A stretch of DNA of 64,000 bases, taken from positions 744,001-808,000 of the forward strand of contig JAGFBZ010001926.1 in NCBI GenBank assembly GCA_018398805.1. Reading direction: 5' to 3'. The notes under the pieces were generated by a model that was not told the DNA's origin, made no database searches, and saw nothing but the letters and a program-made list of their open reading frames with translations. A program made the translations under genes and the position numbers. Shown piece by piece: positions 1-12,300 of the stretch (position 1 is the stretch's first letter; each line of letters begins with the position of its first letter). This DNA is from Hirundichthys speculiger. Taxonomy: Eukaryota > Chordata > Actinopteri > Beloniformes > Exocoetidae.

Positions 1-120
1 TTTTTCCAGTTCAAACAAGCAAGCGTAAATGTCAGGCTCATTGTGTGGGATGGCATATGGTAGATATCTTGCCGCTTTTCAGCACTAATGACAAATAAAT
101 GGCTGAGAAACACTTTTTAC

Positions 121-311
121 CCAACATCTGTTGTGCAGCAGTGACAGTGTTCTCCTGTGAGACAATGGATGAGGGTGTGGCACAGCGGGATGCTGAGCGA
201 CTGGCTGGGGTTGGACTCAAACACAAAGTGATTTCTGTTCGCCCTCTTGTTGGCACTCTGGGGCGCTCCCGCTCAAATTCCTCAGCAGCTAGCCGCTCTG
301 CCGCTTTATAC
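121..311 (-). CDS. fhod3: fhod3 visible exon 14 (end of coiled coil, linker towards FH1)
   Basis: 191 nt, phase 2 in and phase 1 out. It begins [17 protein letters not shown] and runs into a Ser/Thr/Ala-rich linker ending QQML. Acceptor CATTGCAG, donor TTGG|GTAAAA. Downstream exons for FH1 and FH2 must lie left of the window. A plus-strand ORF covering the same bases is a shadow. Confidence 0.92.
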
Positions 312-3300
312 CTGCAATGATGAATCAGAGCTTTCAGATGTTTGCACACAAATCTGCACTAAAGTTCCCAGAGCTCTCTAAAGTAATTACAGCTCAGCCT
401 ACGGTTCAAGCCATAGTTAAAAAAAAGCTAGTATTAATTATCATATAAATTTGGTCCTTTTTTCAGAACTTGTCCTAATTTTCCTCGATCTTAACAGTTA
501 AAACAGTTTCCTTTTCAATATGTTTTTACAGGTCTGTTCATAGCACCTGGCTTTAAGAGGTGGAGTAAACTACTCAGCGGAACTCCACCCCTCTCTTCTG
601 CAGGGTCTGCATCTTTTGAAACTGATGTTACAGTGATTACAATTTAAAGCAAGCAGAAAAGACTCTATTCATGTTTAAGTATCAGTGTCAATTTTGTTTG
701 AAAGCGATAGTTGATTACTTTTCAATCCATCATCTAGCTCTTGTGGTCTCCTATAACCACTACCAGCAAAATCTAGAAAAGTAACTTTGGAGTCCCATAC
801 CAGTCATCTCTTGAAACAACTGCGTGTTGCTTTATGGCGCTATGTTACAAGTCAACAATGATAAAACTATCTTGCTGAGCTACAGTGGACATCATGACAA
901 AGGTGACTAAGAGCCAAAAAAAAAAAAAAACTAATTGTAGGAGACAAAATGAGAGAGGAAGCAAGGGACAAACAAATCTTATAGACTGCTGACCAACCTA
1001 AACCAGGTTACAGTCAAAAACCATAATACTTAAGTCAAACCGGCACAAAGTTATTATTTTGGTAATAACAGCTACACAACATACAGTTTATAATTTATGA
1101 AACCTTTGTTCAATTTGTGAAAATACAAAAAAGGGGGAATTTCTCTGCTTTTTGACAGCTGGACCACCTTAGACCAGGTCCCAAAGAAGAACCATAATAC
1201 CAGGACTAGCCAAACTTGGATTAAGTTATCTTTTGTAGTAACACAGGTATGTTACTACCTGTGTTACTACAAAAGTATGTATGGAACACAGTTTGTGATT
1301 AATGAAAGCCTAATTATGTTTGTGAAAAGGAAATTTAATTTTTATTTATTTATTTATTTATTCATTATAGTTGTACTACTTTAGACCAGGTTCCAATCAA
1401 AGACCACAATGGTTAGACTGCTCTACCTTGGGTTAAACTATCTCTAAGATAGTAAAGCCCCTTTATGAGGCGCTGCGGATGTTGGATGATGTGAAGTTGG
1501 CTGGAAGAAAGGATGGGTTGGTTGGTCTGTGATGTCACAGAAACCTGCAAATCTGAACGGCTCAGTGACTTTCAGGTTTTCAGGTTGCTCAAAACAAAGT
1601 ACCAGGGTTGTGATGAGGTTTGAGTTTGGAGTCATTTTCCCCTCCAGTGTGATCTCAAAAAGGTTTTTTTGACATTATTCTTCCTTAAAAACTAAATTCT
1701 ATTCTACAAATTACATTCTACAAATGTTGAAAGAATTGTATAAATTTTATCATTTAAATTTAATAAAAGAGATCTTCAGACTATGAATGTCTTATATATT
1801 AATGATTCTACAAATTAATAATAGCCATATATGTTTTCTCATTCCAGGATAATTTTAGAAAACTGAGTTATGTTTTCATTACTATGGGAACCCAAAAAAT
1901 GACAAATAATGTGAAACGTCTGTTGATATTACAACAATGCTGTATGACACTTTTGGCTTATAACTACTGATCTCAGTTTGCAGTTTGAAATTATTTGAGT
2001 TTCAAGGTGTGAGGAGAAGAATGAGACTGAATAAACGTACACACAGATGGCATCAGAAGAAGATAAATGAACACGTTCATGCCAAAGGAAACTACAGGGG
2101 TCAGAAATAAACATTATCATATTAATTTACAATGTGTAAGAGTTTAGAACTTTAGATTGATACTGTACAATTCAGCTTTATCCTTGCTGAAAGTGTCATC
2201 TGCTCTTCTGTTTATAAATAGAAATTCACAAATCTTTCTTTACATCTGCAGTTTTACAATAAACGAACGTTAACTCACCTTTCCTCTCTGGCCTGTCTCG
2301 CCTCTTCCCTCTTGTCGAAATAATCTCGACTGAGACAGAAAGACAGAAAGAGAGCACAGATACAAGATTAATTTAGAATCTTTATTTATAATATATACAA
2401 ATTGACATCTTATTTCAAATCTGAAATTTGTTTAAATGTGAATCATATAGTTAGTGCAAAGATAGCAGAAGGATTATAAAAGACTGTGAAATGACATGTG
2501 AGAAGAACATATGCTTTTCCAGAGTCCTCCTTTCATGATTCAGTGACTGTAATGGTCCTCATAAAGAAAGCCCAGTTTGTCTTAAGGCCACGGGAAATTT
2601 ATGAACATCTCTGCTGAGTCAAGACTGGAGCTGCCAATTCAGCTGACAGTGCTGCAGAGTAATCATATATCATATTCTCTATGATATGAACTTGTGCAAT
2701 ATTTTGTCTGACTGGTCAGGGGAGACTAACTTTAAGCGGTTCCTCTCTTCTTTCTCAATTCTCTGCAGGCGCTCTTCTCTTTCAAGACGTCTCTTCTCTC
2801 TCTCTGCAGCCAGAGACTCCTGATGCTGCCTGTATGATGAAGTTAGCAAGCCCCCCAAAGTAGGTCTGCATGTCAAAGATAAAGTACAAACATGAGCGCA
2901 CTTATCAGAATTAAAAGGTGAGTTTATATTCTGTTATAAGCACATTTGATATCATAATTGCTACAAAATAATCTGCAATGGCTCTGGGCAAGTTGATGTG
3001 CCAACCTGTCAGATCTGGAGTCTGGTGTGGAGGGTGCTGAGCCTGTGAGGCGGTGGCTGGGTGATGTAGGAGTCTGGTGTCTGCCAGGATATGGAGTGCC
3101 ATTAGTACAGACTCTGTAAAAAAAAAAAAAAAAAAAAAGAAGAGGAGACTATGAAGATTTGCTCTTTCTTAATTTGCTTTTCTACTGAAAGACAAAGAGA
3201 CTCGTAAAGAGTCTGTGACATGAAGCAAAGACCATACTGATGGATTGTTTAGGCTGAGATATGAGAGCACTGAGAAAAAAAAAAGTGCTCCAAAGGGCTT

Positions 3301-6300
3301 CTCCTTGCACATTTGGAACAAACATTACTTATCTCTGAGAAGACCAGTGATGTCTGCCTTTTGTGTGGCAGTATATGATACCATTCCTTTATAAAACGTT
3401 ACACAGCCATAAAAATAGTTAGAATATATTATCATCACTGGAAGACTCTACCTGTTGACTCCTGGTCTTACCTTTCAGCCCAGCAGGGCTTTCTAGCTGT
3501 GTTAGATGTCGTATCTGTCAGACTAAAGATGGAGGCAAGAAAGGAAAGTTAAGTTACACCAGCCAGTGGTAAAATGAACAATTGTTAGTCACACAGTTAA
3601 GTTAGTGAGAGAGTGGACAAAGGAAGAAGTACTGCAACACCACGAGACAACAGAAAATACATGGACGAGACAACATTATTGTCTGTTCTTACAATTCTTA
3701 TTATATCTTAAAAATCAATAAAACTACTGTAACTCCTAATTAATGGAACAATTAATAAGATTTCCCTAATTATTTGTATTGTTGAGTACATACTGAACTG
3801 GGAACAGTATTGGCTTGGGTGGCTTCAGGGACACATACTGAGAACTACTTTTTGTTTCTATTTCTGCACATCTAAACTTTTTGAGAAGTTTTAAGAAACT
3901 GTACTTACTACTTGAGAAACAATAAGGAAACAGTCCCTGTGACTAATACGATACAAGCCCAATTCCAATGAAGTTGGGATACTGTGCAAAACATGGGCTC
4001 AAGAACACTTCCAGAAATCACTGTCTGAACACAGCCAACAGTGCCATCTACAAATACAGTATACCCTTACCCATTCACCGTTCACAGTTCACGATCCTGC
4101 ATACTCGTGGATTTTGCTCTCAAAGTTTTTTTTTCATAATGTATTTGAATTTGTGGTAGCCCCCGGCAATTTTGTGAATTTCTTAGGCCATTTTTTTTTA
4201 GCAGAAAAACCCTCACATTCACCCTAACTGGTAAATAATTTTAAAATAACAATGTCAGTAAATATAAAATAAAAAATTAGAAAAGAGAGATAAAACAGTA
4301 CGTTTTTTTATGTACTTTATGTGATTTCATTATTACTGTATTAAAGGTGGGGTGGGTGTTGTTTTTTTGCAACACTTTTTACAATATTGCTTGAAAACCT
4401 TTTCACATTCCCATTGCACCCACTGAAATAAAATGTTTGCAAAAAAAACTAAACATTTTGGTCCAGTCTAGAGGGTATAATCAGAGAAAAACTCTGACCA
4501 ATCAAAAAAGTGATCATCACTATTTTGATTGGCTGCATAATACGTCCATCAAATATCAATGCACTCCCACCCCTCCCTCCCTCCCTGCGGTTCATGTAGT
4601 CGGGAATCATGTGAAGGCGTGGTTTCGAGGGGTGAGCTGAAGAGGAGGAGGCGGAGCCTTTGGGAGGAGGGAGGGAGTGTATATTTTCAAATCTCACTTC
4701 AGTTGGATTGTTGGAACCGTTTTTCAAACAACACCTACTCCACCTTTAATGATAAGAATGTCTTAACAATGTGTTTGGGAAGCATACTTTAGCGTATATA
4801 ATATCATACATAGGCCTTTTAAAACTGCATCTGACTCAAACTGAATAATTCGCAGATTTGTGGGATTCGCGGGCAGACGAAGGAACGTAACCCCAGCGAA
4901 TAAAAAGGGTATACTGTACAAGTAAAAGCTGCATCATGCAAAGAAGAAGCCATATATGAACATGATCCAGAAAAACTGCTGTCTTGTCTGGGCCAAAGTT
5001 AATCTTAAATGGTTAGAGGCAAAATGTAAAACTATCGAAATTTGAAATTCTTTTTGGAAACCATGGATGTTGTGTCCTGAAGACTAAAGAGGAGATGGAC
5101 CATCCAGCTTGTTATCAGCGGACAGTTCAAAAACCTGCATCTCTGATGGTATGGGGTTGCATTAGTGTCTATGATGTGGGCAGCTTACACATCTGGAAAA
5201 GCTCCATCAATGCTGTAGAGTCCATAGAGGATTTAGAGCAACATCTGCTCCCATCCAGACAACGTCTCTTTCAGTGAAGCCCTTGCATATTTCAACAAGG
5301 CAGTGCTAAACCACATACTGCATTCGTTAAAACAGCATTGCTTCACAGGAGAAGAGTCCAGGTGTTGAACTGGTCTGCCTGAAGTCCAGATCTTTCACCA
5401 ACAGAAAACATTTGGTGCATCATAAAACCAAAAATCCAGCAACAAAGGCTCGGGACTGTTTAGCAGGTAGAATCCTGCATCAGATAAGAATGAGACAACA
5501 TTCCTGTCCTAAAACTCCAGAAACTGGTCTCCTCACTTCCCAGATGTTTACAGACAGCTGTTAAAAGAAGAGGGGATGCTACACGATCGTAAACACCACC
5601 CTGTTGCAACTTTTTTGAGATACGTTGATGTCATCAAAGTCAAAATGAGCTAATATTTTCCATGAAGCATATCAATCACTGGATATGTTTCTTTATGTTC
5701 TACTGGAATAAATCATGAGCGTATGAGATTTGCAAATCATTGCATTCTGTTTTTATTTACATTTTTACACAGCATTCTAACTTTTTGGAATTGGAGTTAT
5801 ACTTCAAGTTAATTAACTGACTGCCTTGTCTTGGATTTACTCATCAAAAATTTACAATACAGGGGAAAGACAAATATAATTTAATTTCCCTTCAGGGATC
5901 ATTAAGTATTTTTGAACTGAAATCTGTGTTTGAAAAAACAAAAACAAAACAACAGCTTCCCATTAACTGAGAAGAGGAAGTAGATATGACTTTAATGGCT
6001 TATCTTTTTTTTAATGCTGTTTATCTTCAGAGATAACAGATAAAATATACAGTAAATCTGTATATAAATGGAACTTAAGAGCATCAGTAACCACTATGAA
6101 AGACTTTCAAAGGTTGAAGGATGAAGACTGTAACTAAGCTCAAGTATTTTCAATGCAAGCAACCCCATGGAAGGCCATTTAAAACTACAAAATCTACAGA
6201 AAATTCTATTGAGACTATTTATGATTCTGGTACTGTAAAAGATACATAGACTCCAGTGATGGTGGAGGATGGTGTAGTTTGACATTTAGAGGTGTAATGA

Positions 6301-9300
6301 TCTGGATGTAATACAAATTAATGCTGTAGCTCCTAAGTCCTAAAAGACATCAGGATCTAGATTAAGACAAGGGATGAAGAGAAAGACAGAGGTGGGGAGG
6401 TGTTTGGGGTAGACTGATCATGAGGGTGTGTAGGGCCTGGCACTCTACTTTGTTTAAGAGGGGAGACACAGTAAGGTGGTTGGGAGGAACACACCAAGGA
6501 CTAAAGGTCCTCTTTTTAGGTGCGACGGACACAGGAGGAGATGTCCTGGTCTTGACGCTGAGATACTCTCTCTGCCCTTCAGGCTCTCTGGCTTTAGGTA
6601 GGATGTTGGCCATACACTTTAAGTTCAAACACAAGTTAGGAGTGTCTGCTACAGCTGGAGCCACACTAGGATGACAAAATACAAGAGAGTAGGAGTCCAA
6701 AGAGAGTGAGGAAGATAATCACACTATTGAACGGCGGAGAATCTAGTGAGATATTGTGAGAGAGAAATGGGGAAACTGTATCACGCTTGGGAAATGAGCT
6801 GTCCTAAAATACCTGTGAGCACCCTGTCTAGACGCCTCAGTGACTGGATGACTTTCATCATCTGCCTCCTCTTCCTCATCCTCATCCCCATCCTCATCCT
6901 CATCCTCCTCGTCTTCTTCCTCCTCCTCCTCTTCTCTCTGTAGTGAGAGGAGGGGTCGAGGATTGAAAGGAGGAAAAGAAGGGTGTATGCAGGTGGGAAG
7001 GCAGTGAAATCAGAGACAACATGAAACCGCAGAGCAGATGATTAGCCCGGGAGAGACAGCGCACCGTAATGAGACACACAAAAGACGTGCTTGCGTTACA
7101 AGTATTAGTGCCGAGAAAGAGAGAAGCACTGAAAGATGTACAGTGAAAGACACTTAGTTGATTACAACACCAGCTTATGAAGTCTGAAAAAATTAGAAAT
7201 GAATGTGCACATGCAATACCTACTACTATGTTGACATACAATTAAAAAAAAAAACTAAACTAAACATCAACAGAGTTATAACACATCAATATACATCTTG
7301 CAATTATTTTTCAATTTAATTTTTTAATTAAATAACCAATGTTTGGGTAGTTGAGATATCTTATGTGGATGAAACTAATAGTGTGGTATCGTCATCCACG
7401 AGTCTGTGACTAGTTTGCTGTTTGGATCCCTCTTGGTTGTCTGGATTTCATTAACAATATGGAAAATTGTAATCTTCAAAGGCAGCTTGAATTTCCTGTG
7501 GTGGACTGGAAGAGGCTAACCCGGTATCAGATGACCTGCTGGATTGAATTTAAGTAAACCTGAAGACCTGAGTGTTACCAAGAATGTCAGTAGGAATGCT
7601 ACTTGAAGAAAGCTTTTTTATAGAGATAAGGGAATCGATTTATGTAGCATTGGAATCAGACAAAAAAAAAAAAAAAAAATCAAAATTAAAGCCTTGTCTT
7701 GTGCTGTATGGTTTTCATTATAAAAGTGGAAAAAAGATTCACATTGTTTTCATCAATGTGGTCTCTGAGTCTATGTAGTCACAAATGTTTGCTTGATATA
7801 AAAACATGAGGCACTGTGGAGTTTAAAGTTAATGCACTTTCACTGAAGGAGGTTTGACATAAGACAGAGAGCAGAAAACTCATATCGTGTTTACAGATGC
7901 TTCCTGTTACGATCAGGGGCAGGAGAGTGACTTTGACAGAGGGAAAATTAATCTAAATGTCACTTTGCAGTAGCAGTCTCCCCTTTGTCGTTCTTTAAAT
8001 TGCTATTTAATTAAATTATCTGCTTTGACTTTGGAAAGAGTAGACACATTTTTTCCAAGACTGAAATATAATATTTAAAGTAAGGTTGCTTCCTGAGAAA
8101 CTGTGTAATACTCCACGGACCAACAAATAATTTGTAATACCATTTTATGTGCAGCTATCATTCAGACTTTTTCAGAATTTATAAGTTAAAAACATTCCTC
8201 TTGGCTGAACCTTTGAAGACCAGAATACAATCAAGTTCAAGCTGAAGCAGAAGTACAGATAGATCTTTTTTTTTCTTCTCTTGAATATATTCCTCCTTTT
8301 CTGTTCCTGTGCTCCCTCTGCCTCACCTTTCACTGATATCTTCAACCCGTTGGCCATTAAAGGGGAGGAAGGTGCTGGAGGGAGTGTGAGGGCTGTTGGG
8401 TGACGCTGGGGCAGAAGCATGGCTCTTGTTATTCTGAAGTGAATGTCTCCGGCTTCGTCGTCTCTCCAGGCCTCGTCTCTCATTGGTACCACCAACGCTG
8501 GCCCGCCGGCGGTCCTTTCGGCCACTGGGTGGCAACTGGGTTTCATCATCCCCATCTTCATGACGAAGAGTCATCTGAGTCAGAGGCATAAGAGGTTAAA
8601 AGGTGAACTATGTCTAATGTAAAGTGCAGTTCAGAAACAGCAGTTTTAATACACATTCCAGCTGCTGCTTTTCTTATGACCTCATAAACAAATTCCACTA
8701 CTTTAAGACAGTTTGTTATGTGGTAATGGTTTGCAGTGTGGGATTTCTGACCTCATAGATGTTGAACTGCTCTATAAGATCAAGGTCAGTGCCTTTCCTG
8801 CTCAGGTGTCTCTGGCCTGTGGCTTCGATGCCCTGCTCCTCAAGACAGTCTACCATGTCATAGTAGGAGTCTTGATCTGGAAGACCTGCCAGGGTCTGAG
8901 ACACACAAGCAAATACATTTGATTCAAAACGTAAGGTTCATGCTACAATTTTCTTTGTTGTTGTTGAAGATTTAGTAAGGTGAAGAAAAAACCAAAACAA
9001 TAAAGAAAATTAACTTGAGAGAGACTTGAGACAACTATGAGACAACAACTGCAAACATTGCAGTTGTAAATAATTCATTCAAGTACAAAAGACGATACGC
9101 TCACACTCTTATTCTCAGAATTTATGTGTTGGGACACATAAAAGTCAGTGGTTCCTTACAACGTCCTTAAATTATGTAAGTACAATCAATACGTTCACTT
9201 ATTGATCAAATAGAAACTTTTGCTATGTGTGGTGTTGCACCTTTCAAGCTCGACTTTGGTCTTGACTGTCGAATGGGCATCGTTCTGAGTTTTGTACTTC

Positions 9301-12300
9301 ATTCAGATGAAACTTTGTAAACCTACGCTGTGCTGCTATGTTCTTTTGAGAGAAGCTTTAACATGACGACTGAAACCTGTAGAATCTCAAATACAGTTCT
9401 TGGATTTATTTTGTTTGTTTTTCTCTGAGCATTGCATGGCCTGACTGTGGGGTTAATTTGCTAGGATGTCCACTCTTGATTGGGTTGACAACTGTCTTAA
9501 ATACTTAATTGCTGTCTAAATTGCTTAAATGCAATTGTGAATTGATACTATTTTTTATAAAGGTGCTCACATCTGCTGATACACAATATTTTAAATAATG
9601 CTTTTGATTAGCAACAAACTAGCAACAAAATTTTGATTAAGGGCTGCTAATTAATCCATTAATTAATTACCGTGGAACTATTAAGAATGTATGACTTATT
9701 CACACTCTGCTTCTGCATTTTGGCTTTGTTTTAACTGAAAGTATCAAGATGCCAAGTACTGTCTTGTATTGCTGCTCATCTTAGGCTGTATCTAATTGTA
9801 AGATGTGGCAAGAATTTAATGAATACATAAATTATGTTCTTAGAAAACAAAGAGGGTGTACTTTTTTTTACATAATGTGAAAAAAATGTGTTCTGAATAT
9901 GTGAGACAGGAAAATGTTTCAAATTTTGATTAAGAAATTTGGCCAGTATCTACAATTATGTCTCAAAATGAGCAGTAGTCTTGGATCTGAGACACTGAGG
10001 TCACTGACTGACAGTTCACCCACAGGCTAATTGTTAAAACTAAACCCCAACGCTGTGATGTGAAATCACAAACATAAGATATGAAATGAGTTTGTGTTTC
10101 CTTTAGCATAGAATTACAGTATGCACATATGGGAAGTTACACTTCTTGGCAGGCATGTCCTGTCGATAATGCAGCACCAGATGTTAGACAGGATTAAGGT
10201 TGTGAACTGAAGAAGTCTGCTCCACCATGTTCACAGCTAAATGCAGTTAAGCCTTTAAACGCAACTGTCTACTGTATAAACCTGTAAAATTACTAAGTGT
10301 AAAATGATTACTGCAGAAGTAAGTGTTGATCTTCAGCTCTTCATCACTCCAGCTCTGTACAAAATCACTCCTCTAATCCTTGTTTGTTTAGAGCCCTCTA
10401 ACATCCATGATATGACTGTTCATGTCCATTCAGTTCAGATAAGAAATCCCAGTTGTTCTACAAAATCTGGCATCCAGGAAAAAATGCAACTGTCTGATGA
10501 AGTGTGGATAGTTAGTTCGACAGATAATAACTCTGTACCAGCTTCTTCCTGTCCAGGGTCACAAGGGGGCTGGAGTTTATCCCAGCTGTCGTCAGATAAT
10601 AACTAGTCTATATCTTTTACTGCTCTTTTGTACTTTTGAGAAGGTCTATGGCTTACAGCACCGCTGCTTCATGCAGTTATGTCTTGTGACTCACTCAAAA
10701 AAATATATAAATAAAATTCTAACAAAACAGAAGCAAAAACAGTTTAAATTATATGTTCACATGTTTTTAGCATCTTTTTTTTTTTTTTTTTAATGAAATG
10801 AGTACTGAACCCAGGCAGCAGAGTGGCTTGGTGGTTAGCACTCTTGCCTCCCAGCAGGGACCTTTCTGTGTGTGGTTTGCAGGTTCTACCTGTGCTTACA
10901 TGGGTTTTCTCCAGGTACTAAAGGTTCCTCCCACAGTCCAAAAAAATTTTATATCAGGTTAATTGGTGACTTTAAATGGCTTATAGGACTGAGTATAAAA
11001 ACAAAAACAGCGGATAGCTGACCCTTAATTGGAATATTTTTCTTTTCCTTTTAGCTCTTCCTTTGGGGTTGCCACGGCGAATCATCCACCTCCATCTAAC
11101 TTTATCCTCTGCATCCGCTTCTCTCACACCAACAAATTTCATGCCCTATTTCCCTATAACCATAAATCTTCCTCTAGGTCACCTGCCTGGCTGTTCCAAC
11201 CTCTTCTACCAATATATTCACTATCCCTCTTCTGTACAGGATGGATAGAATCATACCTGATCCTATCCATCCTCATCACTCCCCAAACAGAACCTCAACA
11301 TTTTAATCTCTGCTACCTCCAACTCTGCATCCTGTCTTTTCCTCAGTGCCACAGTTTCTAAACCATACATCGCATGTCTTGTCTTGAACACCTTTCCTTT
11401 CATTCATGCTGAAAACTCTAATCACAAATCACACCTGACACTTTTCTCCAGCCATTCCAACCTGCTTGCACACACTTCTTCACCTTTTTTTCATACTCCA
11501 TTGCATGGACTGTTAACTCTAAGTACTTAAAATCTTCCACCTTTATTTCTGCTTCCTGTAGCCTCACCACTCCACTTGGGTTCCCAATGCATTCTGTCTT
11601 GCTGCAGCTAACCTTCATTCCTCTCCTTTCCAGGGTATACCCCCACCTCTCTAGCTTTTGCTCCACCTGTTCCCTGCTCCCACTACATCACAGTCCATAG
11701 AGATCCCTGTCTAATCTCATCTGTCAGTCTGTCCATCACCATAGCAAACAAGAAGGGGCTCAGAGCCGATCCTGCAGTCCCACCTCCACCTTGAACTCTT
11801 CTGTCACACCTACAGGACAGCTTCACCACTGTCTTACAGCTCTCATACATGTCCTGCACCACTCTAACATACTTCTCTGCTACTCCAGACTTCCTCATAC
11901 AATAGCATAGCTCTTCCCTTGGCACCCTGTCATCTGCTCTCTCAAGGTCTACAAAGACACAATGCCCCTTTAGCCTTCTTTGTACTTCTCTATCAACATC
12001 CCCAAAGCAAATATTTCATCTGTAGTACTCTTCTTTGGCATGAAACCATACTGCTGTTCACTTCTGTCCTTAATCAAGCTCGTGTGGCTCATCATCCTTA
12101 TTCCTCTGTAGCTGCCACAACTCTGATTGTCACTATCTGATATTCTTTTCATCTCCAGAACATTCCTAACAAGCTCTTCCTTCAGTATAACTTATCCTTC
12201 ATTTCTCTTTCCATCTACACCATGATAAAACAGCTTGAACCCTGTTGCCAAGCTTCTAGCTATGCTACCTTTCCACCTGGTCTGAACTCACAGAATATCC

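Larger units (their letters stand above)
4057..4916. mobile_element. mariner/pogo-type MITE inserted in the Tc1 copy
   Basis: Terminal inverted repeats CAGTATACCCTT at both ends, flanked by TA (4055-4056 and 4917-4918). Tc1 sequence resumes directly on both sides (acaaa | caagtaaaagctgcatcatg). No transposase ORF is seen. It contains the TTAA-flanked element at 4345-4745. Confidence 0.8.
3954..5799 (+). mobile_element. Tc1-type DNA transposon, internally deleted and interrupted
   Basis: Ends carry the Tc1-type sequence (ccaattccaatgaagttgggat at left; its complement ctttttggaattgg at right), flanked by TA at 3952-3953 and 5800-5801. A plus-strand transposase piece at 5095-5277 includes [13 protein letters not shown] and [14 protein letters not shown]. 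Further on, the motif normally FQQDNAKPH reads FQQGSAKPH, so the second catalytic Asp is lost, while SPTENIW keeps the Glu. Stops and a missing 5' part make it inactive. Two younger elements sit inside it. Confidence 0.88.

Noticed and set aside
6746..6943. Plus-strand ORF with a very hydrophobic Leu/Ile/Phe tail, like a membrane protein
   Set aside because: It is the antisense of the Glu/Asp-rich exon 8; complementing GAG/GAT repeats gives Leu and Ile codons.
8172..8561. 129-codon minus-strand ORF
   Set aside because: It overlaps fhod3 exon 7 in a different frame; the recognisable FHOD sequence is in the other frame.
10815..10900. Functional tRNA gene
   Set aside because: Only an A-box-like head is kept; there is no cloverleaf or intact B-box, and the rest is SINE body.
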